A DNA stretch of 64,000 bases, from positions 310,001 to 374,000 of the forward strand of contig JAEUUG010000003.1 in assembly GCA_016787565.1 (NCBI GenBank). Direction: 5' to 3'. The position numbers and the translations under genes are program-made. The DNA comes from Cyclobacteriaceae bacterium. GTDB lineage: Bacteria; Bacteroidota; Bacteroidia; Cytophagales; Cyclobacteriaceae. Positions 45,352 through 52,274 of this stretch are shown here, one piece after another; within the stretch, counting starts at the first letter, position 1; every line of letters begins with the position of its first letter. The notes beneath the pieces were generated by a model, which saw nothing but the letters and a program-made list of their open reading frames with translations, ran no database searches and was not told the DNA's origin.

Positions 45352-47310
45352 TTATCGGGAGTGAAAATGCAGGTGTTTGAAGTTGAGATCAAAATTGTCA
45401 TCTGGCCCATGCTGATAGGTTGCCAAATTCATACTGTAATCTTCATCAGCATGTTGAAAAGCAGTTTGATATTCAAACCTTCGTTGGCTCTTCAGGTTTT
45501 TTGTGATGGCATACTCAACTTCCTTCATGTTTCCCAGACTAAGAATAATCGTACTTCCTCCGCGAAACACGATTTCTTCTGAGGATATTTTTTTTGTATT
45601 CGGTTGTTTGCGTGGGATCGTGAACCTTATCGTTTGCGAGAGTGAAATAATAACTTGTTGTATTTGTCTTCCTTCACGGCCCACACGGAAAGCCGGTCGG
45701 ATTTTATGGACCTCCAATGGCGGTGGGTTAATTGTGTAATTCTTTCCTGCATATTTGAGTTTGAATGGTCGGGAAGTCATTCCTAATTTATTAAGAAGTG
45801 CTTCCCAATCGTTGGGTGTAAATTCAGGGCGCTTGCCTTCGGTCAAATAAACCTGTAGTGCGGCTTGTAATTTTTGACTGTTAACATGAATCTGTTCACG
45901 ATTGTCTAACTCAAATAAGGAATCAATTCTTTTCTCCAGAAATTTGGAGATAAAGCGAAATGCTCTTGACTCTGACGGTGTGAAATTTGGTTTTGACCAA
46001 CGCAGGCTTTCCACTGACATGGTGTTGACCCTGTCGGGGAAAATGCCACGCGCGCGAAATGCTTCGATTAGGGCAATGCGATAACCGTTCTCGTCTTCAG
46101 GAGCAATATCAAGATCTGCTGTTATTAAGGCTCTGAGATAATTGCCGAAAGAAATGTCAATAGGAGGGCAATAGTCCAATGCGCGTATGCAGATGTGAAG
46201 CAGGTGTTCGGCAATTTGCTGCGCCTCGGTAGCAAGTCTTTTCACAAGATCAGGACTAATATTTCCTTTTGGCAGGATGCCCGTTCCATTTGTTGCAATG
46301 CGGATGAGGTCTTGCGTTTTGTATTGATAGATTCTTTGAAAAGCATCAAAGACAGTGGCCACCAGGATAGCACCTCGATCATGGGGCTCCATCACGGATT
46401 GATACTCGGATGGATTAGGTTCAAACTTTTCCCATTCGCCCTTATCGTTAATTTTTCCGATGGCACTTCGTAAGGCACCTCGCTCATTCTCCAGTGCCTG
46501 GCCAAATTGTGTAGCCAATTCACCCAATACGCTGTACCCATCCAGGCGACCTTGTGTAGAGGCCAATTGATGTTCGACCAATTCTCTAAAAGTAAAACGT
46601 TGCAGCAAGGCTACGATATCCGAAAAGCCTTCGTGAAATGCACCCACATCGGGATTGGTATCTTCAATGAAACGACTGTGGATGGAATCGAGCAGGGCAT
46701 GCGTAGTCTCATGCGCAACAACATCGGGGGAGAGGCAAGTGAAGACCACTCCTCCGGGAAAGTTATTACCCTGTACCTGATCTGCCGCAGTGAAGTAGCC
46801 GAAGAGCAGTGCAATCTTATCCTGATCGTAATAGGCATTTGAATCGCGAAAAGCATGCGGATAAACCCGAAGTTTCCCAACATACTCTTTGCGAAAGCGG
46901 TCTTCTTGCGAAAGACGTTCTCTGGAAGTTGAGAAATTCGAGAGGCTTCGGTGTCGCCAAATAATTTTTCTTCCCAGAGCATGTTCAAAATGCCGGATTG
47001 TTTTCATGATCACCGCATACACCATCTGCTGGTGAAATTGTGGATTACCCTCACTGGGAGGTAGTCCTCCTTGCGCCAAAACATGCTTTGCATTTAAGTC
47101 AACCGGATCATAGTAGCAATTGGATGAAGGATCGATATCAACGACTTCCAAGTATTCTCCGATGGGTCCGGCTTCAACTTCTTCCCAGCGAATTTTGTAG
47201 ATCACTTCATTTATAGACATAGTGTTGAGTTGGGTGCTAAAGCCCGGATCAAGAGCGTAGCCTCGCAGAATACGATAATAGGGTGATTCCATTTTTGAAT
47301 TGGCTGTCAT
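45352..47310 (-). CDS. Cytoplasmic gluzincin metalloprotease (first gene of operon)
   Basis: Start at ATG 47310 (652 aa); an upstream TTG at 47337 is less likely. The zinc site VVAHETTHALLD (His200, Glu201, His204) is followed 23 residues later by HEGFSDIVALL, whose Glu227 fits the third ligand of thermolysin-like (M4/M36-type) gluzincins. Unlike those, the protein has no signal peptide or propeptide, so it appears to act inside the cell. The C-terminal ~250 residues are a separate helical then beta-rich region with no recognised domain. It heads a three-gene unit with an MBL hydrolase and a patatin. Confidence 0.8.
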   Translation of the reverse strand: MTANSKMESPYYRILRGYALDPGFSTQLNTMSINEVIYKIRWEEVEAGPIGEYLEVVDIDPSSNCYYDPVDLNAKHVLAQGGLPPSEGNPQFHQQMVYAVIMKTIRHFEHALGRKIIWRHRSLSNFSTSRERLSQEDRFRKEYVGKLRVYPHAFRDSNAYYDQDKIALLFGYFTAADQVQGNNFPGGVVFTCLSPDVVAHETTHALLDSIHSRFIEDTNPDVGAFHEGFSDIVALLQRFTFRELVEHQLASTQGRLDGYSVLGELATQFGQALENERGALRSAIGKINDKGEWEKFEPNPSEYQSVMEPHDRGAILVATVFDAFQRIYQYKTQDLIRIATNGTGILPKGNISPDLVKRLATEAQQIAEHLLHICIRALDYCPPIDISFGNYLRALITADLDIAPEDENGYRIALIEAFRARGIFPDRVNTMSVESLRWSKPNFTPSESRAFRFISKFLEKRIDSLFELDNREQIHVNSQKLQAALQVYLTEGKRPEFTPNDWEALLNKLGMTSRPFKLKYAGKNYTINPPPLEVHKIRPAFRVGREGRQIQQVIISLSQTIRFTIPRKQPNTKKISSEEIVFRGGSTIILSLGNMKEVEYAITKNLKSQRRFEYQTAFQHADEDYSMNLATYQHGPDDNFDLNFKHLHFHSR

Positions 47311-47342
47311 AAAAATTTCTTTAAAGGAAGAGTACAATTAGT

Positions 47343-47379
47343 GGCGGGCTCCACCACAATACCGATAACTAAACCCGCC
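47343..47379 (-). promoter_or_regulatory. GC-rich leader hairpin before the metalloprotease gene
   Basis: GGCGGG at 47343-47348 can pair with CCCGCC at 47374-47379, closing a 25-base loop, between the leader terminator and the start codon. It is not followed by a T-run. It could alternate with other leader structures or mask the ribosome start. Confidence 0.4.
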
Positions 47380-47393
47380 TTTATGAAGGAAAT

Positions 47394-47436
47394 AAAAAAC
47401 CCATCCACGACCTCAATCAGTGAGGTTTTGGATGGG
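47394..47436 (-). terminator. Intrinsic terminator/attenuator in the leader of the protease operon
   Basis: On the minus strand GGATGGG-type arms (47400-47406 and 47430-47436) enclose an inner perfect stem (ACCTCA with TGAGGT, loop 47416-47420) and are followed by six T (47399 down to 47394). No minus-strand gene lies upstream, and a promoter-like sequence ends about 10 bases before it, so it would stop transcripts after roughly 45 bases unless read through. Attenuation of the operon is the simplest reading. Confidence 0.65.
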
Positions 47437-47446
47437 CTTCCGTTAA

Positions 47447-47476
47447 CTAAGGTAACAACTATTTAGCAAGTATCAA
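47447..47476 (-). promoter_or_regulatory. Promoter of the metalloprotease-MBL-patatin operon
   Basis: Read on the minus strand: TTG (47476-47474), 19-base spacer and TACCTTAG (47454-47447), a near-perfect Bacteroidota promoter. The expected start near 47440 places the attenuator hairpin at the very 5' end of the RNA and leaves a leader of about 130 bases. Confidence 0.6.
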
Positions 47477-47645
47477 TTTAGGGTAATTATAAATCCTGTT
47501 TCTGCTGCCTAGGGAAGAAGAAATTCACTGCAACAGCAAGGCAACAGGAACGTCATTTCAAAAGGATGAAGAGCGCAACCTATACAGGAACCTTAAAAAG
47601 TACCCGGAAATGGTGACAAGACTAAAGTTGAAATACAGTAAATGA

Positions 47646-47676
47646 TTTGTTATTCGGGCAGTAATCACTAAAATTG
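47646..47676 (+). promoter_or_regulatory. Candidate promoter of the tRNA gene
   Basis: TTTG at 47646-47649, 19-base spacer and TAAAATTG at 47669-47676 (one mismatch to TAnnTTTG), about 12 bases before the mature tRNA 5' end. With the divergent promoter at 47447-47476 it fills the 350-base gap between the operon and the tRNA; nothing else was seen in 47480-47640. Confidence 0.5.
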
Positions 47677-47688
47677 CGATCCCATTTC

Positions 47689-47762
47689 GGGCCCATAGCT
47701 CAGCTGGTTAGAGCACCTGACTCATAATCAGGGGGTCGCTGGATCGTGCCCAGCTGGGCCCA
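47689..47762 (+). tRNA. tRNA-Ile2-like (anticodon CAU) with abnormal T loop
   Basis: A full cloverleaf can be drawn: acceptor GGGCCCA/TGGGCCC, D arm 47698-47714, anticodon arm CCTGA-CTCATAA-TCAGG with anticodon CAT at 47723-47725, five-base variable loop, T stem GCTGG/CCAGC and discriminator A; CCA is not encoded. The ACTCATAATC anticodon region is that of tRNA-Ile2, whose C34 is changed to lysidine by TilS, rather than of tRNA-Met. The T loop reads ATCGTGC instead of TTCRANY: T54 and A58, which normally form the reverse-Hoogsteen pair, are A and T. The gene has a promoter-like sequence and a terminator. Confidence 0.85.
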
Positions 47763-47773
47763 CATTGAAAATC

Positions 47774-47803
47774 AGGCAGTTACAGAAGTGACTGCCTTTT
47801 TTT
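47774..47803 (+). terminator. Intrinsic terminator after the tRNA
   Basis: A ten-pair stem (AGGCAGTTAC with GTGACTGCCT, one wobble pair) and AGAA loop, followed by a run of T from 47798. Placed 11 bases after the tRNA. Confidence 0.85.
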
Positions 47804-47887
47804 ATGGATTTTTCATAATAGACTCAGATGGTAGGATAAAGTGAAAACCGGAGGAGTTATTTTCGAAGTAAAAATACCCAGCACGAC

Positions 47888-48712
47888 ATGCATCAGAGCG
47901 TTCTTAACCTAACCAGTATAAATAAATCAGTACTAGTAGTTTTTATTTCTGCTGGACTGGCCATGGGTTCATGCCAAAAGCAACCTTCCAGCCAAAGCCA
48001 GTCGCCAGCCTCCCCCCGCACTGATGCACCTCAACAAGACACGTCTGTAGTTTATCAAACAGAGAATTTAATTATTCAACGCCTTGCACGTCATGTTTAT
48101 CAGCACACATCTTTTTTAAATACAACTGATTTTGGGAGGGTTTCCTGCAACGGAATGATGGTAGTGAATGGGAATGAAGCAATTGTATTTGACACACCTG
48201 CAACCGATGAAAGTTCAAAAGAGTTGATCTTGTATATTGAAAATAATCTTCAGGCTGCAATAAAAGCATTAGTTCCAACGCACTTCCACGATGATTGTGT
48301 TGGTGGATTGGCAATATTTAACGCCAGCACTGTTCCTGTCTTTGCATCCAAAAGAACAATCGCACTGCTGGCCGAAAGTGGGAAACCATTGACTGGTTCA
48401 ATCAAAGAATTTGATGATCTGCTTGTTGTGAGCATCGGAGATAAAAAAGTTTTTGCTGAGTATTTTGGAGAAGGACATACAAAGGATAATGTTATTGGTT
48501 CGTTTCCGGAAGATCACGCCATATTTGGGGGTTGCCTGATAAAGGCATGGGATGCAACAAAAGGAAATCTGGAAGATGCAAATACAGCAGCATGGTCAAA
48601 GACGGTACATAAACTCAAACAAAAATATCCGCAAGCAAAAATTGTTATTCCAGGACATGGTAAATGGGGCGGAACTGAATTGTTTGATTATACAATGGCA
48701 CTGTTTCAATAG
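47888..48712 (+). CDS. Subclass B1 metallo-beta-lactamase (lipoprotein)
   Basis: A 274-residue MBL-fold protein with a lipoprotein signal (ISAGLAMGSCQ, Cys29). All six zinc ligands of subclass B1 are visible: HFHDD (His132, His134, Asp136), GEGHTKDN (His197), GGCLIK (Cys216) and PGHGKW (His257). These are the Zn1 (three His) and Zn2 (Asp-Cys-His) sites of carbapenem-hydrolysing enzymes related to the Flavobacteriia BlaB/IND types. As a lipoprotein it would sit in the periplasm. The role against beta-lactams is likely by family but untested; environmental Bacteroidota often carry such genes intrinsically. Confidence 0.88.
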   Translation: MHQSVLNLTSINKSVLVVFISAGLAMGSCQKQPSSQSQSPASPRTDAPQQDTSVVYQTENLIIQRLARHVYQHTSFLNTTDFGRVSCNGMMVVNGNEAIVFDTPATDESSKELILYIENNLQAAIKALVPTHFHDDCVGGLAIFNASTVPVFASKRTIALLAESGKPLTGSIKEFDDLLVVSIGDKKVFAEYFGEGHTKDNVIGSFPEDHAIFGGCLIKAWDATKGNLEDANTAAWSKTVHKLKQKYPQAKIVIPGHGKWGGTELFDYTMALFQ

Positions 48713-48837
48713 TGATGGTTTTTAGCCAAGACATTGTTGATAGAATGCAAACACCTGTGCGGAAAATGGTATCCTTAAGATGCCAGAAAATAGTATCTTC
48801 ATCCTGTAGATGTTTAATGCGTTAGCCTGAACAGATC

Positions 48838-49287
48838 ATGAAACTTAGCCTCTTTATTCTTTTATTGGCGTTGTTGGGTTGTCAGGCAAAGACCGATAAC
48901 TCCAGTATGCTTAATGAATCAGTTGATAGAATTGAAAGCACACCAGCGGAAGAATCCTTTGATGACTTCTTTAAAAAATTCACAACCGACTCATTATTCC
49001 AAGTTCAGCGTGTACAGTTTCCGTTCGTACTCCATTCATGGGATATGGATACGGATAGGCCAATAATGGAGAAAATTGATGTTAAGAACTGGAAACACTT
49101 GCCATTGGAATACAAACCGGACTATGCGCAAAGAGAACTGGATGCCTATACCCAGACCACAAAGATTTATACCGACAGCACAAACCTAGAATTGCGAGGA
49201 GTCGATAATGGAATTATGGTTGATTTCAACTTTCGGAATGTAGATGGTAAATGGTTTTTAGTTTCGGAAAGAGATTATTCTAACTAA
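48838..49287 (+). CDS. DUF4348-type lipoprotein
   Basis: A 149-residue lipoprotein (LLLALLGCQ, Cys15) with FDDFFKKFTTDSLFQVQRVQFP, the conserved core of DUF4348, and a C-terminal GKWFLVSERDYSN typical of a cystatin/NTF2-like final strand. Function unknown; Bacteroidota-specific. Confidence 0.78.
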   Translation: MKLSLFILLLALLGCQAKTDNSSMLNESVDRIESTPAEESFDDFFKKFTTDSLFQVQRVQFPFVLHSWDMDTDRPIMEKIDVKNWKHLPLEYKPDYAQRELDAYTQTTKIYTDSTNLELRGVDNGIMVDFNFRNVDGKWFLVSERDYSN

Positions 49288-49296
49288 AAGTCCGAC

Positions 49297-49809
49297 ATGC
49301 TTTATAGAGATGCATTCAACAACACTATCGATCATTGGATGACTGAACTTCAGCAGTACAGTTTTCAACAGTTGTGTTTTAAACCGAATGCTGAAAGCTG
49401 GTCGCTGGGTCAAGTCTACATGCACCTGATCCATGAAACGAAATATTATATTCTTCAGATGGAAGCTTGCCTGGATAATACTGAAAATGCAGATGCGACA
49501 ATGGATCAACAGGCCAGAATAATGTTTCAGAATGACGCCTTTCCGAATGAACGTATACTAGGCGATCCTGTTTCCGCTGGTAATATACCGCAGCCTTCCA
49601 GTACAGTAAAACTTCAGCAAGACTTGATTGCACTAAAGGTGGAGTTGAACGATGTAGCGGATAGAATCACCGAATGTAGTTTTACCGGAAAAACCCAACA
49701 TCCCGGCCTTGGTTATTTTTCGGCCGTGGAATGGTTGCAGTATGCTGCCATGCACTGGCGTCACCATGAACATCAAAAGAAAAGAATTGATCATTTATTA
49801 CTTTTATAA
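49297..49809 (+). CDS. DinB-family protein
   Basis: A 170-residue four-helix-bundle protein of the DinB/DfsB type. Typical features are NAESWSLGQVYMHLIHE in helix 2 and AMHWRHHEHQKKRI near the C-terminus; the three conserved histidines that bind a divalent metal are plausible from His47 and the HWRHHEH cluster. Family members include thiol-dependent transferases (bacillithiol S-transferases), but this one is unassigned. It lies 9 bases after the DUF4348 gene. Confidence 0.83.
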   Translation: MLYRDAFNNTIDHWMTELQQYSFQQLCFKPNAESWSLGQVYMHLIHETKYYILQMEACLDNTENADATMDQQARIMFQNDAFPNERILGDPVSAGNIPQPSSTVKLQQDLIALKVELNDVADRITECSFTGKTQHPGLGYFSAVEWLQYAAMHWRHHEHQKKRIDHLLLL

Positions 49810-49824
49810 AAACAAATACAATTT

Positions 49825-50277
49825 ATGCGAGCAAGCGTGCTAACCGTATTATGGCTTTTATCACTGACTTCATATGCTCAGTTCGTTGCCAAGCTGGAAC
49901 TAAAAGAAAGCATTGCCGGCATCTGCAATGATAAGGAAGTCTATGCCATGTTCCCGACTATGAAAGGACAGGAGGAAGCTGTTTGCCCTGTATCAAAAAC
50001 TGTAATCCTGGAGCGCCTGAATAGTGAAGTCCAATTTTTGATGGATAACCCCAGGTATGACGATAAAGGCATGATCGGTATAATCATTAATTGTAAAGGT
50101 GAAGTTGTGCAGTGTAAGATGGATAATAAAACAAAAAGTCCGGAATTGGATAAACAAATTGAAGCCGTATTTAATACCTTGGGTGAGTGGAAACCCGGCA
50201 AGCTGAATCGGAAGGAAGTGGATACGTCACGACTCTTTAGTTTTAAAATAAAAAATGGAAAGATAGTATTTGAATAG
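49825..50277 (+). CDS. Small exported protein with TonB-C-like domain
   Basis: A 150-residue protein with a signal peptide (LTVLWLLSLTSYAQ). The rest (GMIGIIINCKGEVVQCKM, LDKQIEAVFNTLGEWKPGKLN, RLFSFKIKNGKIVFE) has the beta-alpha-beta pattern and the W-P-G element of TonB C-terminal-like domains found in many secreted Bacteroidota proteins, but no TonB membrane anchor or proline linker. Function unknown. Confidence 0.65.
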   Translation: MRASVLTVLWLLSLTSYAQFVAKLELKESIAGICNDKEVYAMFPTMKGQEEAVCPVSKTVILERLNSEVQFLMDNPRYDDKGMIGIIINCKGEVVQCKMDNKTKSPELDKQIEAVFNTLGEWKPGKLNRKEVDTSRLFSFKIKNGKIVFE

Positions 50278-50298
50278 CGTGTGCCAATCGCAGGACCT

Positions 50299-50871
50299 AT
50301 GGAAACCGGCAATAGTTTAACGTTTTCACTTGTTCGATGGACCCGTGCAACTTTCTTGGGTTGGTTAGCGGGTGTTGTTTTGATTTTAATACTCTCATCT
50401 CTTCTTGATGCGATCGGTATTGAGCACATGCAATTTTATTTGGGTATTGGTATCGGGGCAGGTGTAGGCTTCATGCAATGGCTGATGTTCAAAAGGATAG
50501 TGTTGATTCCCAAAAACTGGATGATATTTTCTGTTTTAGGATTGAGCATTCCATTTCTCATTCTTGATCTGTTGCCCGAGGGCATTGTACAACATAAAAT
50601 CGCATGGAGCATTCTGTTAGGAGGTCTCGCGGTTGGCTTACTCCAACGCGGCATACTGAAAAACTTTTCTCAGCACGCAAACCTTTGGATTGTGGCATGT
50701 TTAGTGGCCTGGCCGCTGGCGGTGCTCACGGTTTTTGCGGTGGATTATACAAAGTACATCACTTCGGTGAGTTGGGCATTGGCCATCCTTAATTTCTTTC
50801 TGATATTGGCTGGTGGTGTTGTACTTGGATTAGTCTCGGGTATCTTTCTAAAGCGAATGATCAAGACATAA
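50299..50871 (+). CDS. Unrecognised membrane protein
   Basis: Start at ATG 50299 (190 aa); a GTG at 50281 gives six extra residues. About six membrane helices (FLGWLAGVVLILILSSLL, FYLGIGIGAGVGFMQWLMF, NWMIFSVLGLSIPFLIL, and three more) with short loops. FMQWLMFKR-type elements occur in small integral membrane proteins of Bacteroidota. No function is evident. Confidence 0.65.
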   Translation: METGNSLTFSLVRWTRATFLGWLAGVVLILILSSLLDAIGIEHMQFYLGIGIGAGVGFMQWLMFKRIVLIPKNWMIFSVLGLSIPFLILDLLPEGIVQHKIAWSILLGGLAVGLLQRGILKNFSQHANLWIVACLVAWPLAVLTVFAVDYTKYITSVSWALAILNFFLILAGGVVLGLVSGIFLKRMIKT

Positions 50872-50889
50872 TTGTAGGCACAAGCAACA

Positions 50890-50920
50890 TTGTGTCTTCT
50901 CTTAAAACCGACTACCTTAG
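50890..50920 (+). promoter_or_regulatory. Promoter of the serine hydrolase gene
   Basis: TTG 50890-50892, 20-base spacer, TACCTTAG 50913-50920. The expected start near 50927 supports initiation at ATG 50947 rather than the in-frame codon at 50890. Confidence 0.65.
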
Positions 50921-50946
50921 TAAGACACTATATTATCCTACCATCA

Positions 50947-52224
50947 ATGAAAAATTTTCGTATTCAATTCTTTGTATGGCTGACCGTTATTGGGTTCACC
51001 GCATGCTCTCCAACAAAACCCGATGAACGTAATTCCATCATCACAGCGTTAGCCAAAGCTCGCCTCGATTCAACACTAAAAAGTCTGGTGGATTCAGGGC
51101 GGGTAGCCGGTATAGCAGCGCTCATTGTTGAAAAAGATAAGGAAGCCTATTTCAATGCATTTGGCTATGCCGATCGTGAAAACAACATCGCGATGGATCG
51201 GAATACAATCGTTCGGATTTATTCCATGACCAAGCCCATCACGGGAGTGGCGTTGATGAAACTATATGAACAAGGAGCCTTTCAGCTTGATGATCCGCTG
51301 GCAAAGTATGCTCCGGAGTTTGCAAATGTTCAGGTATTAGCGGGCACGGATGCTAACGGAAACATGATACTCGAAACTCCTCATCGCCCCATTACCATTC
51401 GCGATATTACAAGACATACAGCAGGCTTTGTCACGAATACTCCAGACACAACAACACGTTTCGGAAAACTGGTAAAGGAGACTGATCCGATGAACCCCGA
51501 TAATACGCTTACGCAGATGGCTCAGAAGTTAGGAAGTCTTCCGTTAACGTTTCATCCCGGAGCGCAATGGGCCTATGGTCCATGTGTGGATGTGCAAGCT
51601 TTTCTGGTGGAGCGCCTCTCGGGCAAATCATTCGACCAATATGTGATGGAGAATATTCTGGATCCACTGAAGATGAACACAACACGTTATTTTGTGCCCG
51701 AAGACCAACGGAATCGATTTGCCGCCATGTACAGTAGAGGGGACGATGGAAAATTAAACCGTATACCGGATGATATTGCCAATGAGTTTAACACCAAACA
51801 CTGGCCATTAAAACCAGGGGGCTGGGGGCTCACTTCTACCGTGGATGACTATATGCGTTTCGCACGGATGCTGGTGAATGAGGGAACATTTGATCAGGCC
51901 ACTATTTTGAAACCATCTACCGTTGAATTAATGGCAACGAATCACCTGGCTGATTCAGTTACGGAACGCATGTGGTTGCCGAGTAAAGGACAGGTTGGAT
52001 TTGGTATTGATTTCGCAGTGCGCCTCCATCCTCCGGCATCAGTGGAAGAAAAGAATGGCGTTGTAGGGGAGTTCTTCTGGGATGGAGCTGCCAGTACGTT
52101 GTTTTGGGTTGATCCGGTTAATCAACTGACTGCAGTATTGTTTGTTCAAATATTTCCGTTCGATAACCTGGTGCATAAAAAGTTTCGGGATGCGGTGTAT
52201 GGACCGGTTAGCACAAGAAAATAG
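50947..52224 (+). CDS. Serine hydrolase, class C beta-lactamase-like, lipoprotein
   Basis: A 425-residue lipoprotein (LTVIGFTACSP) of the beta-lactamase/transpeptidase-like family: IYSMTKPITG is the SxxK motif, WAYGPCVDV is at the YxN position (with Gly-Pro instead of x-N) and LKPGGWGLTST at the HxG/KTG position. The altered YxN fits esterase or D-aminopeptidase-like members more than a true AmpC. It could act on amide or ester substrates outside the cytoplasm. It is preceded by its own promoter. Confidence 0.82.
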   Translation: MKNFRIQFFVWLTVIGFTACSPTKPDERNSIITALAKARLDSTLKSLVDSGRVAGIAALIVEKDKEAYFNAFGYADRENNIAMDRNTIVRIYSMTKPITGVALMKLYEQGAFQLDDPLAKYAPEFANVQVLAGTDANGNMILETPHRPITIRDITRHTAGFVTNTPDTTTRFGKLVKETDPMNPDNTLTQMAQKLGSLPLTFHPGAQWAYGPCVDVQAFLVERLSGKSFDQYVMENILDPLKMNTTRYFVPEDQRNRFAAMYSRGDDGKLNRIPDDIANEFNTKHWPLKPGGWGLTSTVDDYMRFARMLVNEGTFDQATILKPSTVELMATNHLADSVTERMWLPSKGQVGFGIDFAVRLHPPASVEEKNGVVGEFFWDGAASTLFWVDPVNQLTAVLFVQIFPFDNLVHKKFRDAVYGPVSTRK

Positions 52225-52274
52225 TGATAGTTGCACCCAATAAAAGAGTTAATTCTTTATAATATAAATTTGGA

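Noticed and set aside
47566..47620. Possible leader peptide or small gene upstream of the tRNA
   Set aside because: The short + strand frame (about 16 codons) has no promoter or conserved feature and is on the wrong strand to act on the protease-operon leader.
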